Below, piece by piece: positions 55,424 to 64,000 of a stretch of 64,000 bases of DNA (the stretch's first letter is position 1; every line of letters starts with the position of its first letter). The notes under the pieces are model-generated. The model was not told the DNA's origin. It searched no databases and was given only the letters and a program-made list of their open reading frames with translations. Made by a program: the position numbers and the translations under genes. The DNA is from Pseudomonas wuhanensis (lineage in GTDB: Bacteria > Pseudomonadota > Gammaproteobacteria > Pseudomonadales > Pseudomonadaceae): NCBI RefSeq assembly GCF_030687395.1, contig NZ_CP117430.1, positions 1,426,001-1,490,000 on the forward strand. Reading direction: 5' to 3'.

Positions 55424-56353
55424 TCAAACCGACAACCGTAACCGCGCCAAATCCCGGAGCGGCGGCGCGCCAAACAGTCGGCTGTACTCCCGGCTAAATT
55501 GCGAAGGGCTTTCATACCCCACCCGATAACCCGCCGCCGAAGCTTCCAGCCCTTCGGCCAGCATCAACCGCCGCGCTTCTTGCAGGCGCAACTGCTTCTG
55601 ATACTGCAGCGGGCTCATCGCCGTCATCGCCTTGAACCGGTGATGCAGCGTCGACACGCTCAGGTTCACTTCCCGCGCCAGATCATCGATGCGCAACGGT
55701 TGCTCATAATTGCCGTTGAGCCATTTGATCGCCTGGCTGATGCGATGGCTCTGACTGTTGGCGATAGCAATCTCATACAGCCGATGCCCCTGCTGGCTAC
55801 GCAACAGCCGATACAGAATCTCCCGGCGGATCAGCGGCGCCAGCATGGCGATGTCTTTGGGTGTGTCCAGCAAACGTGCCAGACGCAATACGGCATCGAG
55901 CATTGCTGTGTCGATCTGCTCAACATACAGGCCGCGGCCAGTGGGACGTGTGGGTACGCCGATGGGGCCGGCGTCGGCAATCAGCGCGCTGATTTCCGCC
56001 GGGTCGATGTCCAGCCGCACGGCGAGGATTGGTTCCTCGGGCGAGACATTCACCACCCGCCCGCTCAACGGCATCGAAACCGACACCACCAGGTAATTCA
56101 GCGGGTCGTAATTGAAGTATTCATCTGCCAGCCGAACTTCCTTGCGCCCCTGGGCCATGATGCACAGGGCCGGTTGCGCCAGCACCGGGGCGAAATCATG
56201 GTTTTGACTGTGGCGCGACATGAACAGCGAGCCGACGGCGGTGGCATAAGTACCATCCTCCATCGTGTTACGACGGATGAGGGCGGCCAGTTCCGCGCGT
56301 TGTTTTTCCATGTCGGCATTCAGCGGGGCTTGAAAATGATCGAGCGACGACAT
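55424..56353 (-). CDS. AraC-family regulator with AraC_N domain
   Basis: 309 residues from the ATG at 56353, with GAGG 9 nt upstream. N-terminal AraC_N-type domain (GSLFMSRHSQNHDFAPVLAQPALCIMAQGRKEV). Double HTH (LRIDDLAREVNLSVSTLHHRFK, AAGYRVGYESPSQFSREYSRLFG, about 215-305). Divergent from the monooxygenase gene, its probable target. Confidence 0.88.
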   Translation of the reverse strand: MSSLDHFQAPLNADMEKQRAELAALIRRNTMEDGTYATAVGSLFMSRHSQNHDFAPVLAQPALCIMAQGRKEVRLADEYFNYDPLNYLVVSVSMPLSGRVVNVSPEEPILAVRLDIDPAEISALIADAGPIGVPTRPTGRGLYVEQIDTAMLDAVLRLARLLDTPKDIAMLAPLIRREILYRLLRSQQGHRLYEIAIANSQSHRISQAIKWLNGNYEQPLRIDDLAREVNLSVSTLHHRFKAMTAMSPLQYQKQLRLQEARRLMLAEGLEASAAGYRVGYESPSQFSREYSRLFGAPPLRDLARLRLSV

Positions 56354-56688
56354 GCTGGGCATCCTCGGTGACGCGTTGGTAATGGGCTGAGCTTAAATTT
56401 GTGCAAGGAACAGCGGTAGACACATCCTGCCAAAAGCTTGCCTGATTCTGCACGGGGTGAGTACGCGGTGCTGCTATGGCAGGGCAGCGCCGGGAAAACT
56501 TGCTTGAAAGTCGTATTGCAGCGATGTGACAGTGGTTTACATGCTGTTACAGACGTTTTTTGCAGCCGCGCAGGATTGTGCAATAAGCCGGCAGGAATCG
56601 ACTAACGACGACCAGGGCGCGCCGCCTAATCTTGGATCCTGTCGCAGCCCGTCCCCGGCTGCCACTGGATGACCTGGGAGGGTTGAAC
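56354..56688. promoter_or_regulatory. Divergent AraC/monooxygenase intergenic region
   Basis: 335 bp without a gene. An imperfect palindrome TGTGACAG...CTGTTACA (about 56525-56551, 7 of 8 bases matched, 11-bp spacer) lies nearer the monooxygenase gene and could be a regulator site. Otherwise nothing clear. Confidence 0.35.
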
Positions 56689-57042
56689 ATGTCTACGCAG
56701 ATCCCCGTCAGTCATATGGCCTTCGTCCGCGCCCGCGCCGGGCGTTCAGCAGAACTCGGTGCGCGCCTCAGCGCCCTGATCGAGCCATCGCGCAACGCGC
56801 CGGGTTGCCTGAGCTTCGCCCTGCAGCACTCGCAATGCGATCCAGAGCTGTGGCTGGTGTCCGGTTTCTGGACCAACCAACAGGCCATGACCTCTTACTT
56901 CGGCAGCCCGGCGATGCAGATTTTTGCCGAGCTGGTGCAGGAGTTGGTGGTCAATAGCCTGGATTTCCATACCTTCAAGGATGTCTCGGCGGTCCAGGCC
57001 CTTGGCCATTCCCAGGCAGCGGTACACAAACTGGCCGGTTGA
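56689..57042 (+). CDS. Antibiotic-biosynthesis-monooxygenase (ABM) domain protein
   Basis: 117 residues, one dimeric ferredoxin-like ABM domain (VRARAGRSAELGARLSALIEPSRNAPGCLSFALQHSQCDPELWLVSGFWT). Members are quinone- or haem-acting small monooxygenases or just dimerising scaffolds. It is probably controlled by the divergent AraC gene. Confidence 0.83.
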   Translation: MSTQIPVSHMAFVRARAGRSAELGARLSALIEPSRNAPGCLSFALQHSQCDPELWLVSGFWTNQQAMTSYFGSPAMQIFAELVQELVVNSLDFHTFKDVSAVQALGHSQAAVHKLAG

Positions 57043-57083
57043 GGGTTTAATGGCGCAACTCTCCATTAGCCAGGATCCGCGAC

Positions 57084-57314
57084 ATGGCACGTAAAGCCTT
57101 TGAACACTTCGAAGCCGTTTCAGCAGTAGTACCGGGCGAGGGCGGTTACCATGCCGCGATTGCCGTCAAAGCCCTCGGTGGTTCCGGCGCCCCGGTTTTT
57201 CACAAAGTGCTGGAAGGCCAGACCTTCAAGACCGCTCATGAAGCCGACGAGGCCGCGGCCAAAGAGCTGACCCGCCTCAAAGACGTCAAACAAGACGCCG
57301 ACTTGCTCTGGTAA
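57084..57314 (+). CDS. Small hypothetical protein (76 aa)
   Basis: Begins MARKAFEHFEAVSAVVPGEGGYHAAIAVKALG and ends ADLLW. An alpha/beta pattern with two strands and a C-terminal helix (HEADEAAAKELTRLKDV). No known function. It starts 42 bp after the ABM gene and its stop abuts the stop of the flavin-reductase-like gene. Confidence 0.7.
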   Translation: MARKAFEHFEAVSAVVPGEGGYHAAIAVKALGGSGAPVFHKVLEGQTFKTAHEADEAAAKELTRLKDVKQDADLLW

Positions 57315-57944
57315 TTACTTGACCGCCCCCGGGCGGAACATCTTGAACAGTGCCTCTGGCCCCAGCTGAAAGTAATCCGCTGGCCCGCCGCCGCGCAGAA
57401 TCGGTTCTGCCGCGGCGGTGTCGTAGACCCCATCCTTCAACAGCCACTTGGCGATGTGCACGGCGACCACTTCGCCGAGAATCAGCCAGCTCGGCACCAC
57501 TTCCTTGTTTGCGCGCTGCAACTGAATGATCTGCGTGACCTTGCACTCAAAGGACACCGGGCTTTCGGCGACCCGTGGCACCTGAATGATTTTCGACGCC
57601 GCGGTGGTCAGTCCGGACAGTTCGAATTCATTGACCTCGGGCCCGACCATGGCGCAGCTCTGATTCATCTGCTCGGCCAGTGGACGGGTCGCCAGGTTCC
57701 AGGCGAATTCGCCGGTCTGCTCGATGTTGTTCAGGCTGTCTTTGCGCCCGACGCTGGAAAAACCAATGATCGGCGGGATGTAATTGAAGGCGTTGAAAAA
57801 GCTGTAGGGCGCCAGGTTCAGGCGACCGTTGGCATCCTGGGAGGAAATCCAGCCGATAGGGCGCGGGCCGACGATGGCGTTGAACGGGTCATGCGGCAAG
57901 CCGTGGCCGTTGGCGGGTTCATAGAAGTGGATGTCGTCGGGCAT
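57315..57944 (-). CDS. Flavin-reductase-like (FMN-binding split-barrel) protein
   Basis: 209 residues from the ATG at 57944, with AGGAATTC upstream. Flavin_Reduct domain: NAIVGPRPIGWISSQDANGRLNLAPYSFFNAF (about 21-52), PPIIGFSSVGRKDS, NEFELSGLT. Such DIM6/NTAB proteins bind FMN. Partner oxygenase unknown; the nearby ABM protein is a candidate by position only. Confidence 0.87.
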   Translation of the reverse strand: MPDDIHFYEPANGHGLPHDPFNAIVGPRPIGWISSQDANGRLNLAPYSFFNAFNYIPPIIGFSSVGRKDSLNNIEQTGEFAWNLATRPLAEQMNQSCAMVGPEVNEFELSGLTTAASKIIQVPRVAESPVSFECKVTQIIQLQRANKEVVPSWLILGEVVAVHIAKWLLKDGVYDTAAAEPILRGGGPADYFQLGPEALFKMFRPGAVK

Positions 57945-58019
57945 GTGAATTCCTGGAGTCGTTCGGGAGGCGATCATGGTGCAAGGGCCAGCGGCATATT
58001 TCCAGTCCATCCTCGATCA

Positions 58020-58111
58020 CTGTGGGAGCGGGCTTGCCCGCGATAGCGGTTTAACAGTCAACATAGATGTTGAATGTTATGGCGTCATCGCGGGCAAGCC
58101 CGCTCCCACAG
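58020..58111. repeat. REP pair between the flavin-reductase-like gene and kgtP
   Basis: CTGTGGGAGCGGGCTTGCCC and inverted GGGCAAGCCCGCTCCCACAG with about 50 bp between them. Confidence 0.88.
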
Positions 58112-58157
58112 GGTTTTGTGTCGAACCTGGCATTTTGCTTTCCCCCAGAAACGACCA

Positions 58158-58177
58158 AGCCCGACCAAGGCCGGGCT
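58158..58177 (-). terminator. Weak terminator hairpin after kgtP
   Basis: AGCCCG/CGGGCT stem with 8-nt loop, 20 bp beyond the kgtP stop; on the minus strand GGTCGTTTCT follows, a poor U-tract. Confidence 0.45.
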
Positions 58178-58196
58178 GTGGTGTTGCGTTCAGGGA

Positions 58197-59516
58197 TCAG
58201 TCCGTCTCGATCCGCGAATGCTTGCGGGTGTCTTTCATGGTGATGTACACCAGCAACGACACCGCGATGCACGCCGTGACATACCAGTAGTAACCGGTTT
58301 CCATGCCGATGCTCTTGAACCACAGCGCGATGTATTCAGCGGTGCCGCCGAAGATCGACACGGTCAGTGCGTATGGCAGGCCAACGCCCAGGGCGCGGAT
58401 TTCGGTCGGGAACAGTTCAGCTTTGACCACCGCGTTGATCGAGGTGTAGCCGCTGACGATGATCAGCGCCGCCATGATCAGGAAGAACGCGCCCCACCAG
58501 GTCTGGACGGTGTGCAGAGTGGTCAGGATCGGTACGGTGAACAGTGTCCCGAGAATGCCGAAGGCGATCAGGATCGGCCGACGACCGACTTTATCCGACA
58601 GCCCGCCGATGATCGGTTGCAGGCACATGAACAGGAACAACGTGGCCGCAGAAATCGTGGTGGAGTCGGAAATGCTCATGCCGACGGTGTTCACCAGGTA
58701 TTTCTGCATGTACGTGGTGTAGGTGTAGAACGCCAGCGTGCCGCCCATGGTCAGGCCGACCACGGTCATCAGTTCCTTGGGATGGCGCAGCAAGGTGCGC
58801 ATCGCGCTTTCCTTGGCTTTCTCTTTCTTGGTGAACGACTCGGTTTCTTCCATGCCGCGACGCAGGTAGAGCGCGACCACGGCACACAGCGCACCGATGG
58901 CGAACGGAATGCGCCAGCCCCAGGCGTACAACTCTTCGGTGGTCAGGGTCTGTTGCAGCACGATCAACACCGCCAGGGCGATGAGCTGGCCGGAGATCAA
59001 CGTCACGTACTGGAAACTGGAGTAAAAGCCGCGACGTTCCTTGGTCGCCATCTCACTGAGGTAAGTCGCCGAGGTGCCGTATTCACCCCCGACCGACAAA
59101 CCTTGCAGCAGGCGGGCGAACACCAGCAGGATCGGCGCGCCGATGCCGATGGTTTCATAACCCGGGCTCAGGGCGATCAGCAGCGAGCCAAAGCACATCA
59201 GGTAGACCGAAGCCATCAACGCACGTTTGCGACCGGCCTTGTCGGCGTAGAGGCCCATCAACCAGCCACCGATCGGGCGCATCAAAAAGCCCACGGCGAA
59301 GATCGCGGCGGTGTTGAGCAGTTGTGCGGTGGTGTCGCCTTTGGGGAAGAAGGCTTTGGCGAAGTACAGGGAGAAGGCGGCGTAGACGTACCAGTCGTAC
59401 CACTCGACCATGTTGCCGACAGAACCGCTGAAGATCGATTTGATCCGGCTGGCGGTGGTTCTTTCTTTGGCCGGCGCGGCAGCCGACCCAAGAGGCAGGG
59501 CGTTGGAGTTATCCAT
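58197..59516 (-). CDS. kgtP: MFS dicarboxylate/alpha-ketoglutarate:H+ symporter, KgtP-like
   Basis: 439 residues, 12 helices. Metabolite:H+ symporter family signatures: FSGSVGNMVEWYDWYVYAAF at the start, DKAGRKRALMAS (motif A, about 92-103), GLSVGGEYGTSATYLSE (about 138-154) and ELFPTEIRALGVGLPYA. Imports C5/C4 dicarboxylates. A sigma-54 promoter with two upstream sites and the adjacent MifS/MifR-type genes point to alpha-ketoglutarate uptake, as known for the MifSR-controlled transporter of P. aeruginosa. Confidence 0.88.
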   Translation of the reverse strand: MDNSNALPLGSAAAPAKERTTASRIKSIFSGSVGNMVEWYDWYVYAAFSLYFAKAFFPKGDTTAQLLNTAAIFAVGFLMRPIGGWLMGLYADKAGRKRALMASVYLMCFGSLLIALSPGYETIGIGAPILLVFARLLQGLSVGGEYGTSATYLSEMATKERRGFYSSFQYVTLISGQLIALAVLIVLQQTLTTEELYAWGWRIPFAIGALCAVVALYLRRGMEETESFTKKEKAKESAMRTLLRHPKELMTVVGLTMGGTLAFYTYTTYMQKYLVNTVGMSISDSTTISAATLFLFMCLQPIIGGLSDKVGRRPILIAFGILGTLFTVPILTTLHTVQTWWGAFFLIMAALIIVSGYTSINAVVKAELFPTEIRALGVGLPYALTVSIFGGTAEYIALWFKSIGMETGYYWYVTACIAVSLLVYITMKDTRKHSRIETD

Positions 59517-59577
59517 TGAAGGATCCTTCGTTTAATTGTTTTTGTGGAGCGCGTTAAAACGCAGCCTGCTGGAGCTA

Positions 59578-59594
59578 TAGCAGGAGCTGTGCCA
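59578..59594 (-). promoter_or_regulatory. Sigma-54 (-24/-12) promoter of kgtP
   Basis: On the minus strand: TGGCAC-AGCTC-CTGCT. GG and GC are exactly 12 bp apart, as the RpoN consensus TGGCAC-N5-TTGC requires; only one T of TTGC differs. It lies about 60 bp before the kgtP start. Confidence 0.8.
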
Positions 59595-59633
59595 AGGAGA
59601 GGAGGGCCGGTTTAGAGGGGGTGCGGGGAATTG

Positions 59634-59685
59634 GTGAGCGGAAATCCGCTTATGCCGGACTGGGCGTGAGCGGAAAATTGCTTAT
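59634..59685. promoter_or_regulatory. Two phased enhancer sites for the sigma-54 activator
   Basis: GTGAGCGGAAATCCGCTTAT (59634) and GTGAGCGGAAAATTGCTTAT (59666) match at 17 of 20 bases. The first contains the perfect palindrome AGCGGA-AA-TCCGCT. Centres are 32 bp apart (three helical turns) and the nearer one is about 50 bp upstream of the -24 element. Probable MifR/DctD-type binding sites. Confidence 0.7.
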
Positions 59686-59718
59686 CTGGCTTGTGGATTT
59701 GTATCGTTTGTACCGGCC

Positions 59719-59812
59719 TCTTCGCGGGCAAGCCCGCTCCCACAGTGACCGAGTTGAACAAAGATTTTGTGTACGACACTGAACACTGTGGGAGCGGGCT
59801 TGCCCGCGAAGT
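59719..59812. repeat. REP pair between the kgtP enhancer sites and mifR
   Basis: TTCGCGGGCAAGCCCGCTCC and inverted GGAGCGGGCTTGCCCGCGAA. Lies just after the mifR stop. Confidence 0.88.
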
Positions 59813-59834
59813 GGCCAGTCCAGGCACTACAAGT

Positions 59835-61169
59835 TTAACTGCCTAAAACGAACATCTCCCGAGTCAGCCCATGCCGCTGCATCTTTTCATTAAAGGTACG
59901 GCGCGGCAGTTGCAGTTCTTCTAGCACCGCTTTCACATCACCTTTATGCCGGGTCAGCGCCGCGCGCAAGCAATGCGCTTCGAAGGCTTCCTGCTGCGCC
60001 GCCAGTGACTGGCCGGGGTCGATCCCCGCCGGTTCCGGCTCGCCGAGACCCAGCACTTGTCGCTCGGCGACGTTCGCCAGTTCGCGCACATTGCCCGGCC
60101 AGTCGTGGCTCAGCAAATGGCTCAGTTGCGGCCCGCTCAAGGGTGCAACGGTGCGGCCCAAACGCTCGGCAGCACTTTGTGCGAAGAACTCGAACAACAG
60201 TGGAATGTCTTCACGCCGATCACGCAACGGCGGCAGACGTAACTCGGCGACGTTCAATCGATAGGCCAGATCTTCGCGAAAACGTCCGGCCCGGGCTTCA
60301 TCCAGCAAATCGGGTTTGGTCGCGGCGATGATCCGCAAGTCCACGTGGATGCTCTGGTTGGAACCCAATCGCTCAAGCTTCTGCTCCTGCAACACCCGCA
60401 GCAGTTTCACCTGCTGGGCCAGCGGCATGCTTTCGATTTCATCGAGAAACAGCGTGCCGCCGTCGGCGTATTCGAGCTTGCCAATGCGTTTACCCTGGGC
60501 GCCCGTGAACGCGCCGCTCTCATGGCCGAACAGTTCAGCCTCGAACAATTGCTCGGGAATCGCTGCGCAATTGAGCGCCACGAAGGGCTTGTCTGCGCGG
60601 GGACCAAAGTCGTGCAGGCAACGGGCAACCAATTCCTTACCGCTGCCGGTTTCGCCCCGGATCAGCACATTGACCGGCAGCGTTGCCAAATCGAGCACCT
60701 GGCGGCGCAGCGTTTGCAAACCACGGGAAACCCCCAGCAGGGTGGCATCGAGTTTGGCGCGATTGTCCGCCTGCTCGTGCAGGGCACGGTTTTCCAGCAC
60801 CAGCCGACGCTTGTCCAGAGCCCGGCGCAGACTGCTCAGCAGGGTTTCCGGGCTGAAGGGTTTTTCGAGGAAATCATAAGCACCGTCGCGCATCGCTTCG
60901 ACGGCCATGGGCACATCGCCGTGACCGGTCAGCAAGATCACCGGCAAATCGACATCGCGACGCTGGATTTCGGCCAGCAATTCCAGCCCCGTCATGCCGG
61001 GCATGCGCACGTCGCTGAGAATCACCCCGGGGAAATGCTTCGGCAGTTGCGCCAGGCACTCAGCGGCGCGACTGAACAGCTGCACTTCGAAACCTGACAG
61101 ACTCAGCCACTGTTCGACAGCGCTGCGGATGCTGCTTTCGTCATCGACCACCATCACCGAATTGAGCAT
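59835..61169 (-). CDS. mifR: Sigma-54-dependent response regulator, MifR/DctD type
   Basis: 444 residues from the ATG at 61169, which shares one base with the kinase stop (TGATG). Receiver with phospho-acceptor Asp53 (VILSDVRMPG). AAA+ domain with Walker A GETGSGKE (about 163-170), GAFTGA loop for sigma-54 contact, Walker B GGTLFLDEIESM. Fis-type HTH at the C-terminus (GDVKAVLEELQLPRRTFNEKM). DctD and MifR are close; the KgtP neighbour favours MifR. Confidence 0.85.
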   Translation of the reverse strand: MLNSVMVVDDESSIRSAVEQWLSLSGFEVQLFSRAAECLAQLPKHFPGVILSDVRMPGMTGLELLAEIQRRDVDLPVILLTGHGDVPMAVEAMRDGAYDFLEKPFSPETLLSSLRRALDKRRLVLENRALHEQADNRAKLDATLLGVSRGLQTLRRQVLDLATLPVNVLIRGETGSGKELVARCLHDFGPRADKPFVALNCAAIPEQLFEAELFGHESGAFTGAQGKRIGKLEYADGGTLFLDEIESMPLAQQVKLLRVLQEQKLERLGSNQSIHVDLRIIAATKPDLLDEARAGRFREDLAYRLNVAELRLPPLRDRREDIPLLFEFFAQSAAERLGRTVAPLSGPQLSHLLSHDWPGNVRELANVAERQVLGLGEPEPAGIDPGQSLAAQQEAFEAHCLRAALTRHKGDVKAVLEELQLPRRTFNEKMQRHGLTREMFVLGS

Positions 61170-62929
61170 CAAGCAGGCACCTCCAGATCAATGGGCAACG
61201 TCAGGGTGAACACCGCGCCGTTTTCACCATTATCGGCACTCAGGCGGCCGCCTGCTTCGTGAGCGATAGCGAAGGAGACGGCCAGCCCGAGGCCCAGGCC
61301 ATCGCCCACCGGTTTGGTGGTGAAGAATGGATCGAACACTTTCCCCAGATTCTCTTCGGCAATGCCGCCACCGTTATCGGCAACGGTCAGGCGCCACAAT
61401 TGTTCATCGGCTTCGAGGCGGATTTCCAGACGCTTGCAGGGTTTGTCGTGCATCGCATCCAGGGCATTGCGCAGCAGGTTGATCAGCACCTGTTCCAGGC
61501 GAATCGCATCGCCACGCACCCAGGCCGGGCGGGTCAGGTGGAGCACGGTGCTGACATGTTCGTCTCGCAAGCGCGCATCCAGCAACTGCAAGGATTGATC
61601 GACCACCGCCGCCAGGTCCAGCCGTTCGCGCAAACCGCTGGGGCTTTTGCGGGCGAAGGTCTTCAGGTGGCCGGTGAGGGCGGCCATGCGCGTGAGCATG
61701 TCGTCCACCGGTTTGAGCGCCTTGTAGGCCTCGTCGACCCGACCGTGATCGAGCAGCAGCCTCAGAGTCGCAAGCTGCATGCGCTGGGCGGTCAGCGGCT
61801 GGTTGATTTCATGGGCCAGTGCCGCAGACATCTGGCCAAGGGCCGCGAGTTTGGCCGATTGCACCAGCCCGTCCTGAGCGGTGCGCAAATCCCGGGTGCG
61901 TTCTTCCACCAGTCGCTCGAGTTCTTCACGGCTGCGCTGACGCATCTTGGCCAGGCGCCAGCGCTGGTTGAGAAACAGCAGCAAAAATACGATGGCCAGC
62001 CACAACCCGGCCGCGGCGAGCCCGGCGTTACGGCGGTCTTCGAACGCGACTTGCGGGCGACGCAACAGGTGCAGCGTCCAGCCTTCGGCGGCCAGCGGCA
62101 GCGATTCCCAGAGGTAATCCGCCGTCCCGTCGGGGCCAACGACCCGGGTCAGCGCACTGTTGTCGTCGAAGCGCCGCACCGATTGATATTCCAGCGGGGT
62201 CAGCGGTTGTTTGTCGTATTGGCGGGTGGCTTTGAGCTCGGCGCGGTCGCCGTCGCTCAGCGGTTTCAATTGGCGATAACGCCAGCCCGGCTGGTTGGCG
62301 ATGAAGATAATCCCGCGCGCATCGCTGACCAGCAACGTGTCGCTGCCCTGGCGCCATTCGCGCTCAAGCTCCGGGAATTCGAGTTTCACCACCATGGCGC
62401 CGAGGAACTCACCACCGTCGCCGGTCACCGCGCTGGAGAGGAAGTAGCCGGGAATACCGCTGGTCACCCCCACCGCATAAAAGCGCCCGGTGCCTTGGGT
62501 TCGGGTCTGGCTGAAGTAGGGGCGAAAGCCGTAATTGTGGCCGACGTAACTGCTGGGCAGGCGCCAATTGCTGGCGGCCACGGCCAGACCGGTGCGGTCG
62601 AGCAGTTCAAGGGTTGAGGATTGCGCGGCGCCGTTGATCTTCTCCAGTTTGCGATTCAATGCGAGCTGTTGTTCAGGGCTCACTTCACCGCTTAGCGCGG
62701 CGCGCAGTTCCGGGTCCAGCGCCAATACGGCGGGCAGGGCACGGTAGCGGTCAATCAGGGTGTGCAGCGAGTTGGCGTACAGCGCCAGTTGCTGATTGGC
62801 TCGCGCGGCATCTTCCACCAACGCCTGGCGTTCGGTGTGACGGATGGCCAAGGTGGCGGCGAGCACCGCACCGGCGATGATCAGCAAGGAGTACAACGAC
62901 AGGCGCAGGGTACGGGAGGTCGGCAGCAT
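61169..62929 (-). CDS. mifS: Sensor histidine kinase, MifS/DctB type
   Basis: 586 residues from the ATG at 62929 ([16 protein letters not shown]). TM1 at about 8-28; a double-PAS/dCache periplasmic domain (about 30-300) including [17 protein letters not shown] and [15 protein letters not shown], the dicarboxylate-binding signature of DctB-like sensors; TM2 about 303-321; a short coil; His373 in [19 protein letters not shown]; ATPase boxes [31 protein letters not shown]. It signals to the adjacent regulator. Confidence 0.88.
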   Translation of the reverse strand: MLPTSRTLRLSLYSLLIIAGAVLAATLAIRHTERQALVEDAARANQQLALYANSLHTLIDRYRALPAVLALDPELRAALSGEVSPEQQLALNRKLEKINGAAQSSTLELLDRTGLAVAASNWRLPSSYVGHNYGFRPYFSQTRTQGTGRFYAVGVTSGIPGYFLSSAVTGDGGEFLGAMVVKLEFPELEREWRQGSDTLLVSDARGIIFIANQPGWRYRQLKPLSDGDRAELKATRQYDKQPLTPLEYQSVRRFDDNSALTRVVGPDGTADYLWESLPLAAEGWTLHLLRRPQVAFEDRRNAGLAAAGLWLAIVFLLLFLNQRWRLAKMRQRSREELERLVEERTRDLRTAQDGLVQSAKLAALGQMSAALAHEINQPLTAQRMQLATLRLLLDHGRVDEAYKALKPVDDMLTRMAALTGHLKTFARKSPSGLRERLDLAAVVDQSLQLLDARLRDEHVSTVLHLTRPAWVRGDAIRLEQVLINLLRNALDAMHDKPCKRLEIRLEADEQLWRLTVADNGGGIAEENLGKVFDPFFTTKPVGDGLGLGLAVSFAIAHEAGGRLSADNGENGAVFTLTLPIDLEVPA

Positions 62930-63024
62930 GCGGGGCGCAAACAGGTAGACAGTCGGGCGGGCACCATAGCATGGTGCCCGCGGAAAGAGACAAAGGCATC
63001 GGAAGTTCCGGTGCCCCTGAGGCG

Positions 63025-64000
63025 TCAGAGATGGGTGTTGTTTTTGCGCACCGGAGTGCGTGCTGTCGCTCTTCTTTGAAAAACGCCGCTGCCGCCGGAG
63101 CTTTGAGATGAAGTGGATGCTCGACGCGACGATGCATTGCTTTCGCTGATGTTTCCTGGTCTCAAACGGGTGATTTTCTCGAGCATCTCCATTGTTTGCC
63201 AAGTGATGCCTGTCAAGTCTTCGACTTCCAGCACTTGTTCACGTAACGAGGTCTGTGCCTTCACTGACACCTCATCCACCAGGCGTTGCTCGGCAATCAA
63301 CCTGTCGATCGTGTCTATCGATTTGCCCGCCTGCGCTTTTTTGTCCGCTTTGGCTTTGGTGCCTCTGAGCTCGTCGACGTACCCCCCCACTATCGGACCC
63401 AGCACAGTCCCGGCGACAGCTCCGGCCAAGGTCACGCTGACGCTGATCGTTTGAAACAGACGGTTGGCGTCTTGTGTGACGTCTTTAGGTGGAAGTGTGC
63501 CAGCGGTCGCTGAACCCCAGGTGGCCGGTGGAGACCAGCCCGGGTTGAAGATTGTGGCGTGTAATATCAGCTGCGCGCTGGCGGTCAGTATCGTTGAAAC
63601 GATTGCTGCGTTAGCAGGCCCTGATGTGGTGACTGGAAGCAACGCCAACCCGACTTTAGAGTTGACGGCCGCCAAAGCCTTTTCCTTGCCCCATTCACGC
63701 CACGACTGCTCAGGCTTGGGCGGCAATTGGCCGGGAGGGTTTGCTTCAGGATTGCCCACCAGCGCAGGTGAATTAGAACCTTGCGACGTACTGCTTGCGA
63801 CGGAGCTTCTGCGTGACGACGATGGGGATGAGATACTAATTGTTGTTTGTGCAGGCGTTAAAGGAGGGGGCGCCATCATGGCCCCTTGCTCATCAACAAA
63901 GTTGATCGGGTTGTTTCCGGTCATCCGGTACAGGTTCAATCCATCCACGGTTCCGGATTTATCCGGCTGCGTCCAGCGACCCAGCCACGGTGCGTAATAA
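63025..64000 (-). CDS. RHS-repeat protein, C-terminal part (5' end outside window)
   Basis: Open to the window end. The part read is the RHS core end (APWLGRWTQPDKSGTVDG then LNLYRMTGNNPINFVDEQG, like the usual DPxGLxGGLNLYxYxxNNPVNxxDPxG). It is followed by a variable C-terminal region of about 285 residues: a Ser/Pro-rich linker, a weakly hydrophobic part (SVTLAGAVAGTVLGPIVGGYV) and a basic Ser/Arg-rich end. The tail domain is not recognised. RHS proteins with variable tails are often contact-dependent or secreted toxins. Confidence 0.82.
   Translation of the reverse strand, partial: YYAPWLGRWTQPDKSGTVDGLNLYRMTGNNPINFVDEQGAMMAPPPLTPAQTTISISSPSSSRRSSVASSTSQGSNSPALVGNPEANPPGQLPPKPEQSWREWGKEKALAAVNSKVGLALLPVTTSGPANAAIVSTILTASAQLILHATIFNPGWSPPATWGSATAGTLPPKDVTQDANRLFQTISVSVTLAGAVAGTVLGPIVGGYVDELRGTKAKADKKAQAGKSIDTIDRLIAEQRLVDEVSVKAQTSLREQVLEVEDLTGITWQTMEMLEKITRLRPGNISESNASSRRASTSSQSSGGSGVFQRRATARTPVRKNNTHL

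Overview
The window is chromosomal DNA of a Pseudomonas of the P. fluorescens lineage. Evidence: GC-rich codon use, many Pseudomonas REP-type inverted repeats, and gene order that matches from memory two P. aeruginosa PAO1 blocks (nth/rsx/metG/apbC, and the SDR-hugZ-fxsA-groESL-colRS-wapQ-mexVW-icmP-bifA-sodB-argP block around PA4360-PA4389). No rRNA, tRNA or CRISPR was seen.

Layout. 1-2.5 kb: end of argG, then an AT-rich stretch with a membrane protein and an orphan LuxR-type response regulator. 2.3-7.0 kb: a tightly overlapping rsxA-B-D-G-E-nth operon on the minus strand. It has no rsxC, its RsxB has no membrane anchor but carries a long coiled tail, and three of the four cysteines expected to bind the intramembrane [2Fe-2S] cluster are missing. 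7.1-12.8 kb: metG, apbC, an SDR, a HugZ-type protein and fxsA. 12.8-15.1 kb: the heat-shock groES-groEL operon with a sigma-32-type promoter and a hairpin-rich leader. 15.2-19.9 kb: a PAP2 phosphatase, the ColRS two-component system, and its neighbours orf222 and wapQ (envelope/LPS). 20-24.3 kb: an RND pump (mexVW type). 24.5-29.8 kb: an iron-linked periplasmic cluster (two imelysin proteins, a DUF1111 di-haem-type protein, DUF1513) behind a Fur-like palindrome. 30-38 kb: bifA, a DUF6124 gene behind a structured leader, sodB, argO/argP, an epimerase-like gene and a coiled-coil membrane protein.

38-46 kb: accessory metabolism and regulation. It holds an MFS exporter, the divergent pobA/pobR pair for 4-hydroxybenzoate, two LysR regulators, a metallo-beta-lactamase-fold protein and an NAD(P)-binding protein bracketed by two 111-bp repeats. 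46.4-53.9 kb: one coherent module with a ThDP-dependent decarboxylase (AruI-like), an aldehyde dehydrogenase and a polyamine-type ABC importer. 54.0-55.4 kb: an IS4-family insertion sequence inside a REP element, with a 10-bp target duplication. 55.4-58 kb: an AraC regulator, a small monooxygenase and a flavin-reductase-like protein. 58.2-62.9 kb: a KgtP-type dicarboxylate transporter with a sigma-54 promoter and two phased upstream sites, next to the MifS/MifR (DctB/DctD)-type two-component system that very probably drives it. The window ends inside an RHS-repeat protein.

The two most unusual items are the remodelled Rnf/Rsx operon, and the leader at about 32.48-32.72 kb. In that leader two hairpins show almost the same 9-nt loop, and one intervening strand is complementary to both. 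This is the seqA/seqB/seqC logic of the satellite phage P4 immunity RNA.
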